A stretch of 8,713 nucleotides of DNA from Rickettsiales bacterium (GCA_031283565.1 JAITBM010000085.1:1-8713); one strand, 5' to 3'. Counted from the stretch's first letter, positions 1-6,992 are shown. Notes: a model not told the origin generated them from the letters alone. Numbers and translations: made by a program.

Positions 1-24
1 TTTTCAAAACGATGCACATTTATT

Positions 25-88
25 TTGTCGCATAACTTCGCCGCACAGTCCTATTTCCTAGATTGTGCGGCCAGTTCTCATAATGGCA
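25..88. repeat. REP-like imperfect palindrome, copy A
   Basis: The core is a perfect 8-bp inverted repeat, GCCGCACA (40-47) and TGTGCGGC (64-71), around a 16-base loop. The right half, starting CTAGATTGTGCGGCCAG and reaching CATAATGGCA, aligns with three other places in the window (581-609, 3147-3170, and 1575-1606 on the minus strand). The left half resembles the reverse complement of the same sequence, so this looks like a two-armed palindromic unit that has partly decayed. Such non-coding dispersed palindromes are common between genes of many proteobacteria; their function here is unknown. Confidence 0.55.
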
Positions 89-195
89 CCATTCGTTTAT
101 GTGTAATAGGATAAGCATAATAGTTGAAAAAAATGCAACGAACGCTATGTTTGACGAAATTTGGCATTGTGAGAATAGAATGGATTTTATAAAAT

Positions 196-225
196 TCCCT
201 CAAATTAAAATGAGAGGATTTTTTT
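196..225 (+). terminator. Probable intrinsic terminator, plus strand
   Basis: TCCCTCA (196-202) pairs with TGAG-A-GGA (211-218), giving seven base pairs with one bulged A and an 8-base A/T loop. Seven T residues follow directly (219-225). This would end a plus-strand transcript coming from left of the window. On the minus strand the same hairpin is followed by ATTTTAT, a poorer tail, so use as an fba terminator is possible but less likely. Confidence 0.45.
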
Positions 226-427
226 GCGATTTTATTCATCGCAACACCGGTCCGCGCGGCATTGATTTTTGATGAAACTGAGGTCAAAGCCGTGCGTTGA
301 TATGATCAACATATTTCGCATCATGGATTTTGTCATTTCTGGGAACACAGAGGATCATTGACCGAAACATGGTATCAAAACTTTTTTTGCAATCAAACTA
401 CGAAAAAATAAAATTTTAATTTTTTTA

Positions 428-454
428 TTGCCTGCTCTGCTCGCATTTTATAGA
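428..454 (+). promoter_or_regulatory. Weak promoter-like pair after an A/T tract
   Basis: TTGCCT (428-433) and TATAGA (449-454) are separated by a short 15-base spacer. A long A/T run (about 400-427) lies immediately upstream, where an UP element would sit. The only thing it could serve is the doubtful small ORF at 518-607. The short spacer and the 4/6 match of the -10 make this a weak call. Confidence 0.2.
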
Positions 455-517
455 CCTTGTTCCGGCTTTCAACAGAATAACAACAAAATTTCGTAATTTT
501 TACTGGAAGTTAATGTT

Positions 518-607
518 ATGAAAATGAATAAAGCAAGGCCTTTTTGTGCTGTGCCGTGGCTTCGTGCGCGGCCCTATGATCCGGATTGTGCGATCAGGCC
601 GAGATGA
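518..607 (+). pseudogene. Doubtful short ORF, possible relic of a small secreted protein or lipoprotein gene
   Basis: ATG at 518 is preceded by TGGAAG, an acceptable ribosome-binding site about eight bases away, and opens a 29-codon frame ending in TGA at 605-607. The in-frame peptide beyond the first few residues looks like nothing known. A shift of one base around 539-541 would join the start MKMNKA to FLCCAVASCAAL, a Cys/Ala-rich hydrophobic stretch like a lipoprotein signal peptide, but a TGA then interrupts it before SGLCDQAEMTSTNDSFF. At least two lesions must therefore be assumed. A REP-like repeat copy (581-609) also overlaps, so the apparent coding signal may be chance. Confidence 0.15.
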
Positions 608-609
608 CA
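581..609. repeat. REP-like repeat fragment, copy C
   Basis: CCGGATTGTGCGATCAGGCC followed by GAGATGACA matches copy B at 3147-3170 with one gap and a few substitutions. It is a single arm with no obvious partner arm alongside. TTGTGC (586-591) can pair with GCACAA (611-616), and a run of six T residues begins a few bases later, so it may also act as a weak plus-strand terminator. Confidence 0.4.
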
Positions 610-654
610 AGCACAAATGATAGCTTTTTTATGGGGCGGGAGTGCTAAGGCAGG

Positions 655-1509
655 TCAGATGGAAATGGAAGATAGTTCGGCGATATATTGTTTTTTCATT
701 TCTTCTCTTGCAAGGGTCAGGTAATGACGGGGATCGAAATTTTTTAAATTTTTCGAAAACTCCGCTTTCATTGCCGCGCACCAGGCAAGTCTTGCGTCCG
801 AATCCACATTTACTTTGTTTATTCCAAGCTTTACGGCGCGCGCTATTTGTTCCGCCGGTATGCCATCCGCGTTTTCGAGCCCCATTATTTCCGCGTATTG
901 CTGCGGAATTTGCGAAGCTCCATGCAAAACAAGCGGAGTTTCCGGTAGTCGCTGCCTCGTTTCTTCTAATATGTCGAACCTTAGAGTGTCGCCGGGTTTC
1001 ATTTTGAAAGCTCCATGACTTGTGCCTATCGCTATCGCCAGACTGTCGCATCCGGTCATTTTTACAAACTTTTCTGCTTGCTGCGGGTCTGTATAAGTAC
1101 AGGCAGCGTTGCTGATGTCGTCCTCTATGCCGCACAGGGTTCCAAGCTCTGCTTCCACGAATACCCCGCTCTTGTGCGCTGTTTCCACCACCTGCTTTGT
1201 CAAAGCCGCGTTTTCTTCAAACGGCAAGCTGCTGCCGTCTATCATGACGCTTTTAAAACCAAGGCTTATCGCATGTTTGCATATTTCCGGCGTTTTCCCA
1301 TGGTCCAAGTGCATCCAGCCCTGCGTAGTCGCAAAGCTGGCGAAGTCATTGTCAGCATAGTTCAATGCCGCTCCGCTCATTGCCAGAATTGCAATTTTGC
1401 CGGTTGCCGCGCAAGCCGCGAGCACTGCTTGCAAACCTTCGAGATTGTAAATATTAAACGCCGGGATCGCCGTTCTTTGCTCAAGAGCCGTTTTCAATAT
1501 ATTTTTCAT
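655..1509 (-). CDS. fba: Fructose-bisphosphate aldolase, class II (zinc-dependent)
   Basis: This enzyme reversibly cleaves fructose-1,6-bisphosphate to glyceraldehyde-3-phosphate and dihydroxyacetone phosphate, for cytosolic glycolysis and gluconeogenesis. The 284-residue protein follows the class II plan throughout. HLDHG holds the catalytic Asp69 and the zinc ligand His70; VMIDGSSLPFEEN is at 88-100; VEAELG at 118-123; IGTSHGAFK, with zinc ligand His165, at 161-169; VLHGAS, with zinc ligand His196, at 194-199; and the substrate-binding NKVNVDSD at 231-238. Overall it looks most like the roughly 307-residue Helicobacter-type FBA rather than GatY/KbaY. The segment between the first two conserved blocks is about ten residues shorter than in that type. 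The frame is open upstream to 1752, but homology begins at MKNILKT. A promoter whose -10 ends six bases before this ATG fixes the start and implies a leaderless mRNA. The gene is divergent from mreB and stands alone. Confidence 0.93.
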   Translation of the reverse strand: MKNILKTALEQRTAIPAFNIYNLEGLQAVLAACAATGKIAILAMSGAALNYADNDFASFATTQGWMHLDHGKTPEICKHAISLGFKSVMIDGSSLPFEENAALTKQVVETAHKSGVFVEAELGTLCGIEDDISNAACTYTDPQQAEKFVKMTGCDSLAIAIGTSHGAFKMKPGDTLRFDILEETRQRLPETPLVLHGASQIPQQYAEIMGLENADGIPAEQIARAVKLGINKVNVDSDARLAWCAAMKAEFSKNLKNFDPRHYLTLAREEMKKQYIAELSSISI

Positions 1510-1515
1510 AACAGG

Positions 1516-1544
1516 ATTATAATTGCACCTTGAGTTAATTGCAA
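1516..1544 (-). promoter_or_regulatory. Promoter of fba, predicted leaderless transcript
   Basis: Read on the minus strand, TTGCAA (1539-1544), a 17-base spacer and a perfect TATAAT (1521-1516) form a strong sigma70-type promoter. Six bases, CCTGTT, separate the -10 from the ATG at 1509. By standard spacing the +1 is therefore the A of the start codon. No ribosome-binding site can exist on such a transcript; the AAGGTG nearby lies inside the promoter spacer. Confidence 0.75.
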
Positions 1545-1574
1545 GGCGTTCCGATAAATTACAAATAACAGAGA

Positions 1575-1693
1575 TGTCATTATGTGGCTTGGCCGCGCAA
1601 TCTGGACGCGTGGCGCGAGCAAAACGAGATGCAATTTGTCCACAATCCTGAAGGGCTTGGATTGTATAAGAGAAAGGGAAACGCACAATGACA
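1575..1693. repeat. Composite REP-like palindromic element between fba and mreB
   Basis: The ends are near-perfect inverted repeats: TGTCATTATGTG at 1575-1586 against the reverse complement of CGCACAATGACA at 1682-1693 (10 of 12 match). In the middle, ACAATCC (1642-1648) and GGATTGT (1659-1665) are perfect 7-base arms around a 10-base loop. The left arm (1575-1606), read on the minus strand, is TCCAGATTGCGCGGCCAAGC plus CACATAATGACA, the same motif as the copies at 58, 584 and 3150. The whole looks like an old bipartite palindrome inserted between two promoters. It ends 17 bases before the mreB -35, so it could affect folding or transcription there, but nothing in the sequence proves this. 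Confidence 0.5.
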
Positions 1694-1710
1694 CTTTTTT
1701 CATTTATTCC

Positions 1711-2814
<1,104 letters not shown>

Positions 2815-2823
2815 GGGGCGAAA

Positions 2824-3018
2824 ATGGCAGAACAGGAATTGACTTTTGAAGACGCTTACCGGCAGCTTGCCGACTTGGTAAAAAAAATGGAGCAGGGGGC
2901 TTTGCCGCTGGCCGAGACCGTCGCCGCATACGAGCAGGCGTCCAAATTGAAGGTATATTGCGAGCAGATGCTAAGGGCCGCCGAGACAAAAATCGAGCAG
3001 TTATCTGAGGGAAAATAG
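2824..3018 (+). CDS. xseB: Exodeoxyribonuclease VII small subunit
   Basis: XseB is the small helical subunit that binds in several copies to XseA, forming exonuclease VII, which degrades single-stranded DNA to acid-soluble oligonucleotides. The 64-residue product matches the family core: FEDAYRQLADLVKKME, then the hallmark GALPLAETVAAYEQA, then a second helix ending in AAETKIEQL. It is shorter than the roughly 80-residue E. coli protein because it lacks that protein's N- and C-terminal tails, which is within family range. The start is set by AGGGGG (2813-2818), five bases from the ATG and partly inside the mreB stop. The nine-base gap to mreB implies co-transcription and probable translational coupling. 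xseA is not in the window. Confidence 0.88.
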   Translation: MAEQELTFEDAYRQLADLVKKMEQGALPLAETVAAYEQASKLKVYCEQMLRAAETKIEQLSEGK

Positions 3019-3266
3019 CGGAAAGCTTGGATTTGGGACGGACGTGGACCATAATGTACTGTATAAAGTGCTCGCAAGAAAGTTTTACATTTTGTACAAG
3101 GTCTGTTTATGGACTATTTTGTTTCACTTCCGTTTGTGTTATTGATCTAGATTGTGCGGTCAAGCTGTAGATGAATTTTGTTTATTAAAAGAAGAGCCGG
3201 TAATTCCGCGATATCCCTGTGTTTTTTTATTTTAGGGCGCGTGATGGCGAGCGCAAAAAGAGAGGC
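3019..3266. other. Gene-free spacer between xseB and mutS
   Basis: No gene is visible here and no convincing intrinsic terminator follows xseB. The stretch is A+T-rich and holds one single-arm repeat fragment (3147-3170). TTGGAT (3028-3033) and CATAAT (3051-3056) lie 17 bases apart and look faintly promoter-like, but nothing recognisable lies downstream before the mutS promoter. Confidence 0.5.
3147..3170. repeat. REP-like repeat fragment, copy B
   Basis: CTAGATTGTGCGGTCAAGCT is the cleanest single arm of the repeat family seen in this window. It shares CTAGATTGTGCGG exactly with copy A (58-70) and the following GTCAAGC with the inferred consensus. The complementary second arm expected of a complete palindrome has decayed to GTAGATGA. 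Confidence 0.45.
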
Positions 3267-3295
3267 TTGACGGGGTGCGGGGCGCAGGCTACAAT
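3267..3295 (+). promoter_or_regulatory. Promoter of mutS-truB, predicted leaderless transcript
   Basis: TTGACG (3267-3272), a 17-base spacer and TACAAT (3290-3295) match the sigma70 consensus at five of six positions in each box. AGAAAA fills the six bases before the ATG at 3302, so the expected +1 is the A of that ATG, exactly as at fba. The promoter also rules out the in-frame GTG at 3275, which would lie inside the spacer. Confidence 0.75.
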
Positions 3296-3301
3296 AGAAA
3301 A

Positions 3302-5698
3302 ATGTCAAGAGATTTGTCCCCTGTCATGAGGCAGTATTTGGATATGAAGGAGGCCCATCCGGGAGCGGTGCTCCTGCTTCGCTTGGGCGATTTTTACGAA
3401 GTTTTTTTCGGCGATGCCGTCGTAGTTTCTCGCGCGCTTGATCTGGTGCTCACCGCCCGCGGGCTTGACGAGCGCGGAGTTGAAATTCCAATGTGCGGGA
3501 TTCCGTGGCACGCGGCCGAATCCTATGTCGGACGCCTAGTCAAGCAGGGAATTTCCGTCGCAATTGCCGAACAGCTTGAAACGCCTGAGGAGGCCAGGCG
3601 GCGCGGGCACAAGCAGATTGAACGATCTGTGGCGCGGGTTCTGACCGCCGGGACTCTTACCGATGAAAATCTCTTGTCGCCGAAAAAATCCAACTTTCTA
3701 GCCGCGGTTTCCGGCCGTCAGATCGCTGCCGCAGATATATCTACGGGCGAGTTTCTATACGGAGAAGCCGACGACGTTTTCGGCGAGCTGGTTCGACTGG
3801 ATCCGGCGGAAGTGCTTTTCGACGAGGCTCTGGCAGAAGCGCCGGATATCATGCGAATTCGCGGCGCATTCAACTGCGCGCCCATTCACAGCAGACAGTG
3901 GGACAGTCATACCGGGGGTTCAAAAGCCGAAAAAATGCTGCTAGCGTATCTTGACGTGACGCAGAAATCCGCCGTAAAGCTCGGACCGCCAAAGCAGTTC
4001 GGCGCGGAACGGCGGTTACTCGTCGACGCGAGTTCTTGGAAATCGCTTGAAATAGACGAGCCGTTGAGCGATGGCGGGGCCGCTCTACTTGATATAATTG
4101 ACCGCACTAAAACCGCGCCGGGCGGACGTCTGCTGAGAGCCATGCTGCGCAACCTGCCGTCGGATGCGGCAGAGATCGAAGCCAGGCAGAATCATGTCGC
4201 GCACCTTCGTGCCGATGCCGCGCTTATGCGCGAATTATCCGGCGCATTGGTTCGCGCTCCAGATGTTAGCCGCTCTTTGTCGAGGATTTCCGCCGGGCGG
4301 GCAATGGCGAGAGATTTGTCCGCAGTGCTGGGATTTCTGAAAGTCCTGCCGGATATTAGGGCCATGGGGCCGCGCTTCGATTCAGGCCTGGCCATTAAAA
4401 TTCAGAAAATGGAGCTTTTCGCGGACCTGTGCGGCGATCTGACCGAAGCCCTTTCCGATAGCATGCCTGCGCTGTTGCGGGATGGCGGCGTCATAAAACG
4501 CGGATACTCCAAAGAGTTGGATGAGGCGTTAGATCTTGCGGGCGGCGGCAAGGAGCTAATCGCACAGCTTCAAAGCGAGTATTGTTCTCAGACCGGCGTT
4601 CCGCTCAAAATAAAATACAACGGAATAATCGGCTATTTCATAGAGGCGGCAGACAAAAACGCCGCGCCTCTCATGGATCCTGCCAGCGGATTTATTTTGC
4701 GGCAGAACTTGGTCGGATCCATGCGCTTCATCACTCCGCGTTTGGCAGAATTGGACGGCGAGATAAAGAGCGCCTCCATGCGGGCTGCCGTTATAGAGCA
4801 GGAAATCATAACGCGGGTCGTCGCGCGGATCAGCGAAGCTGCGCCCCAAATAGGCGAGACCGCCGCCGTCGTCGCGGAAATTGACGTTTATGCGGCGCTT
4901 GCGGAAGTTGCGGACGATCTGCGCTGGACGCGGCCGCGCATGATTGTCGATCCGGTTCTGCGCGTGGAGGGCGGCCGCCATGCAGTGGTTGAGCATAATT
5001 TGCGCCAAAAGGCCGACTCATTTGTAAAGAATGGATGTCTTCTCGGGGGCGAAAAATCGGTTGCGCTCATAACTGGGCCAAACATGGCCGGAAAGTCCAC
5101 CTATCTTCGTCAGAACGCCCTGATCATAATTCTGGCCCACCTTGGGTCTTTTGTTCCTGCGGATCGGGCCGAAGTCGGACTCTGCGACCAACTGTTTTCG
5201 CGAGTAGGCGCGTCCGACAATTTGGCCAGCGGGCAGTCCACTTTCATGGTCGAAATGTCAGAGACCGCGAACATCGTCGCCCGTGCCACAAGCCAATCAT
5301 TCATAATTTTCGACGAGATAGGACGCGGGACCGCGACTTTCGACGGAATGGCTATTGCGCAGGCCGTGCTGGAGCATGTATCGGCGCTGGGATGCAGATG
5401 CTTGTTCGCAACGCACTATCATGAGCTTACCGGAGTGGAGCTGCCAAGTGTGAAAAATTTGACCATCGAGGTGAAAGAGGCGGGGGGCGATATCGTTTTC
5501 ATGCACAAAATCATTGGCGGCGCCGCATCCAGATCCTATGGAATCCATGTCGCAAGGCTGGCTGGAATGCCCGCCTCCGTCGTGGGGCGGGCTCAGAATA
5601 TTCTAGATAGCTTGGAACGCGGCGCCAGCGCCACGGCGGCCGAAATCGGGCAGACCGCAGAGGATATTCATGGCGAAAAGCAGCTGAGTTTGTTCTGA
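3302..5698 (+). CDS. mutS: DNA mismatch repair ATPase MutS
   Basis: MutS binds mismatches and small loops in new DNA and, with ATP, becomes a sliding clamp that recruits MutL. The protein is 798 residues. The N-terminal domain carries the mismatch-wedging Phe-X-Glu as GDFYEVF (Phe31, Glu33). The connector, lever and clamp regions follow to about residue 540. The ATPase domain has Walker A GPNMAGKST (592-600), the signature loop GASDNLASGQSTFMVEM from 636, Walker B IIFDEIGRG (Asp671, Glu672) and the ATHYHEL switch region. It ends in QLSLF (794-798), a good beta-clamp-binding pentapeptide; the C-terminal tetramerisation segment found after the equivalent motif in the 853-residue E. coli protein is absent. 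Homology and the promoter both support the ATG at 3302. Its TGA overlaps the truB ATG by one base, so the two are expected to be co-transcribed and translationally coupled. Confidence 0.96.
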   Translation: MSRDLSPVMRQYLDMKEAHPGAVLLLRLGDFYEVFFGDAVVVSRALDLVLTARGLDERGVEIPMCGIPWHAAESYVGRLVKQGISVAIAEQLETPEEARRRGHKQIERSVARVLTAGTLTDENLLSPKKSNFLAAVSGRQIAAADISTGEFLYGEADDVFGELVRLDPAEVLFDEALAEAPDIMRIRGAFNCAPIHSRQWDSHTGGSKAEKMLLAYLDVTQKSAVKLGPPKQFGAERRLLVDASSWKSLEIDEPLSDGGAALLDIIDRTKTAPGGRLLRAMLRNLPSDAAEIEARQNHVAHLRADAALMRELSGALVRAPDVSRSLSRISAGRAMARDLSAVLGFLKVLPDIRAMGPRFDSGLAIKIQKMELFADLCGDLTEALSDSMPALLRDGGVIKRGYSKELDEALDLAGGGKELIAQLQSEYCSQTGVPLKIKYNGIIGYFIEAADKNAAPLMDPASGFILRQNLVGSMRFITPRLAELDGEIKSASMRAAVIEQEIITRVVARISEAAPQIGETAAVVAEIDVYAALAEVADDLRWTRPRMIVDPVLRVEGGRHAVVEHNLRQKADSFVKNGCLLGGEKSVALITGPNMAGKSTYLRQNALIIILAHLGSFVPADRAEVGLCDQLFSRVGASDNLASGQSTFMVEMSETANIVARATSQSFIIFDEIGRGTATFDGMAIAQAVLEHVSALGCRCLFATHYHELTGVELPSVKNLTIEVKEAGGDIVFMHKIIGGAASRSYGIHVARLAGMPASVVGRAQNILDSLERGASATAAEIGQTAEDIHGEKQLSLF

Positions 5699-6564
5699 TG
5701 TCGTCCGGATTCGTGATTTTAGACAAACCGTCGGGCATGACTTCTCGCCAAGCCGCTTGGAGAGTCGCCCGGGTTTTCGGTGCGAAGACTTTCGGGCATG
5801 TCGGAACCCTCGATCCTATGGCGTCCGGGCTGCTGCCCGTGGCCCTCGGTGGGGCAACAAAAATGATTTCTTTTCTGGAGCTAGACGCAGGTAAAGAATA
5901 CTTGTTTTCCATACGATGGGGCGTGCGCACGGACAGCGGGGACCTCACGGGTCGAGTATTGGAGCATTCGGGCGGCACTCCATCCGACTTGCAGATTTGC
6001 AGAGCGGCCGCAAAATTCTCCGGCATGGAATACGATCAGGCTCCGCCGATGTTTTCGGCGAAGAAAGTGGCCGGTGTTCCGGCCTATGTCCTTGCCCGCA
6101 GGGGAATAAAGACAGAGCTCATGCCGAAGCGGGTTTCCATTTTCAATCTGTCTTTTGATTCTGGGATTTTTTTCGTAAAATGCGGGACCGGAACATACGT
6201 ACGGTCTCTTGTCCAGGATATTATCGCGGCGATAAACGAGGCGACCGGGCAGCATTTTACTGGGACTTGCGATATGATCCGACGCGTCTTTTCTAACGGC
6301 TTTTCAATAAAAATTGCGCAACAACTTGATTTCTTGGAAAAAATGAGCAATAATGCAAATGCGGCGCAGTTTTTGTGGCCGCTTGATTTCGGGCTGGACG
6401 GCATTCCGGTTGCGGAAATCAAAGACGCCCGGCTTTTCCGCAACGGAGGCTGTGTTTTAGAGCCGGTTGCAGAGAAGGGGCTGGTCCGAGTCTATTCTGG
6501 GGGAAGTTTTATCGGAATGGGCATTGCGGGACGGGGCATCAGGCCAAAGCGCGTCATAGCTTGA
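5698..6564 (+). CDS. truB: tRNA pseudouridine(55) synthase TruB
   Basis: TruB converts U55 in the T-loop of tRNAs to pseudouridine. The 288-residue protein has the family landmarks: ILDKPSGMTS (7-16), the catalytic motif GHVGTLDPMASGLLPVALG with nucleophile Asp39, YDQAPPMFSAKKVAG (112-126), and CGTGTYVRSLVQDI (162-175). A divergent C-terminal region from about 220, ending in RGIRPKRV, resembles a small PUA-like RNA-binding domain, though this part is weakly conserved. The ATG lies in the sequence TGATG shared with the mutS stop, with only a poor ribosome-binding site, so translation probably depends on ribosomes finishing mutS. rpsO follows after a 115-base structured leader, as in the classic truB-rpsO-pnp order. 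The usual upstream partners infB and rbfA are replaced by mutS. Confidence 0.95.
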   Translation: MSSGFVILDKPSGMTSRQAAWRVARVFGAKTFGHVGTLDPMASGLLPVALGGATKMISFLELDAGKEYLFSIRWGVRTDSGDLTGRVLEHSGGTPSDLQICRAAAKFSGMEYDQAPPMFSAKKVAGVPAYVLARRGIKTELMPKRVSIFNLSFDSGIFFVKCGTGTYVRSLVQDIIAAINEATGQHFTGTCDMIRRVFSNGFSIKIAQQLDFLEKMSNNANAAQFLWPLDFGLDGIPVAEIKDARLFRNGGCVLEPVAEKGLVRVYSGGSFIGMGIAGRGIRPKRVIA

Positions 6565-6592
6565 CTGGCAAGATGAAAATGCTGGTCGTGGA

Positions 6593-6656
6593 AAGCATAA
6601 TGGCAGGTGCCGTTTTATGCTTAAACAGGAAGTGCAATGACGCGGGTGCGTCGTTG
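6593..6656 (+). promoter_or_regulatory. Structured rpsO leader: two hairpins, candidate S15 autoregulatory site
   Basis: Hairpin 1 pairs AAGCATAA (6593-6600) with TTATGCTT (6615-6622), with an inner GGC/GCC stem (6602-6604 with 6609-6611). Hairpin 2 pairs CAATGACGC (6635-6643) with GCGTCGTTG (6648-6656): nine pairs including one G-U, closed by a GGGT loop, ending 23 bases before the rpsO ATG. Neither is followed by a T-run, so they are not terminators. In several bacterial phyla S15 represses its own mRNA through lineage-specific leader structures, so this is a plausible site, but the assignment is inference from position and folding. Confidence 0.4.
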
Positions 6657-6679
6657 GTGCGAAACATAAAGTGATAAAA

Positions 6680-6952
6680 ATGTCGATAACGAAAGAAGCG
6701 AAGGCGAAGCTTATTGCCGATAATAAAACGTCGGAAGCTGACAACGGGGGCTCTGTTCAATCCCAGGTGGCGGTGCTGACCGAACGCATAAAGAGCCTGA
6801 CCGAACATATGAAGGCTAATAAAAAGGACCAGCATTCCAAGCGCGGGTTGTTGCTTATGGTAAACCGCAGGCGCAAGTTGCTGACTTACATAAAATCGCG
6901 CAGCGATGAGGGCTATGAAAATCTTATCAAAAAGCTTGGACTTCGAAAGTAG
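6680..6952 (+). CDS. rpsO: 30S ribosomal protein S15
   Basis: S15 is an early-binding protein of the small subunit. It recognises a three-way junction in the central domain of 16S rRNA and contributes to a subunit bridge. The 90-residue product has the expected four-helix sequence: QVAVLTERIKSLTEHMKANK (29-48), then the rRNA-binding KDQHSKRGLLLMVNRRRKLL (49-68), and the conserved end LIKKLGLRK. Where most relatives have GSPEVQ or GSVEVQ, this has GSVQSQ, a small change. An in-frame GTG at 6671 would add three residues, but alignment with other S15 proteins favours the ATG at 6680. No strong Shine-Dalgarno precedes it, which fits control by the leader structure. The stop is TAG, with pyrimidine-rich sequence immediately after. 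Confidence 0.96.
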   Translation: MSITKEAKAKLIADNKTSEADNGGSVQSQVAVLTERIKSLTEHMKANKKDQHSKRGLLLMVNRRRKLLTYIKSRSDEGYENLIKKLGLRK

Positions 6953-6992
6953 CGGGCGTCTTTCTTTTTTATGACTATGACGGAAAAGAAAG
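6945..6992 (+). terminator. Alternative hairpins at the end of rpsO, possible terminator or processing site
   Basis: The stretch CTTTCTTTTTT (6960-6970), just after the rpsO stop, can pair two ways. With the upstream GAAAG (6945-6949) it makes a weak 5-bp hairpin followed directly by six T residues, a poor intrinsic terminator. With the downstream AAAAGAAAG (6984-6992) it makes a perfect 9-bp, mostly A-U stem that would bury the T-run. The two are mutually exclusive. Partial termination or RNase processing between rpsO and pnp is plausible but not shown. Confidence 0.3.

Larger units (their letters stand above)
1..654. other. A+T-rich gene-free region downstream of fba
   Basis: No convincing protein or stable-RNA gene is visible in this stretch. 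It holds two decayed repeat copies (about 25-88 and 581-609), a plus-strand terminator-like hairpin (196-225), a perfect 7-bp dyad TTGCGAT/ATCGCAA with a 7-base loop (224-244), a perfect 6-bp dyad GTTGAT-ATG-ATCAAC (296-310) that could be an operator or chance, and an A/T tract at about 400-427 just upstream of a weak promoter-like pair. One frame is open from the left edge to the TAA at 109-111, but it runs through a palindromic repeat and resembles no protein I know. Reading in the fba direction I found no good intrinsic terminator within about 200 bases of its stop. Confidence 0.6.

Noticed and set aside
151..181. TTGACG (151-156) with TAGAAT (176-181) as a promoter
   Set aside because: The spacer is 19 bases (17 gives only a 3/6 -10 match), and there is no gene downstream before the terminator-like hairpin at 196.
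78..287. 69-codon minus-strand frame at the left edge
   Set aside because: Starts and runs through A+T-rich sequence and hairpins, no ribosome-binding site, no recognisable protein features.
282..310. GGTCAAAGCC followed by a dyad, as another repeat arm
   Set aside because: Only about ten bases resemble the repeat consensus and the neighbouring arm is missing.
402..430. A/T-only imperfect palindrome
   Set aside because: Self-complementarity of pure A/T runs is expected by chance; kept only as a possible UP-like tract.
629..1135. Long minus-strand frame overlapping fba in another frame
   Set aside because: Shadow of fba; its Arg/Lys-rich translation has no recognisable motif. The same applies to the other overlapping frames inside mreB, mutS, truB and pnp.
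3028..3056. TTGGAT-17-CATAAT promoter-like pair after xseB, possibly an sRNA
   Set aside because: The -35 matches only 3/6 and no stable fold, terminator or ORF follows; also considered as a fifth repeat copy, but the match is too poor.
3275..3301. GTG start adding nine residues to MutS
   Set aside because: It lies inside the -35/-10 spacer of a strong promoter, has no ribosome-binding site, and the added residues do not match MutS family N-termini.
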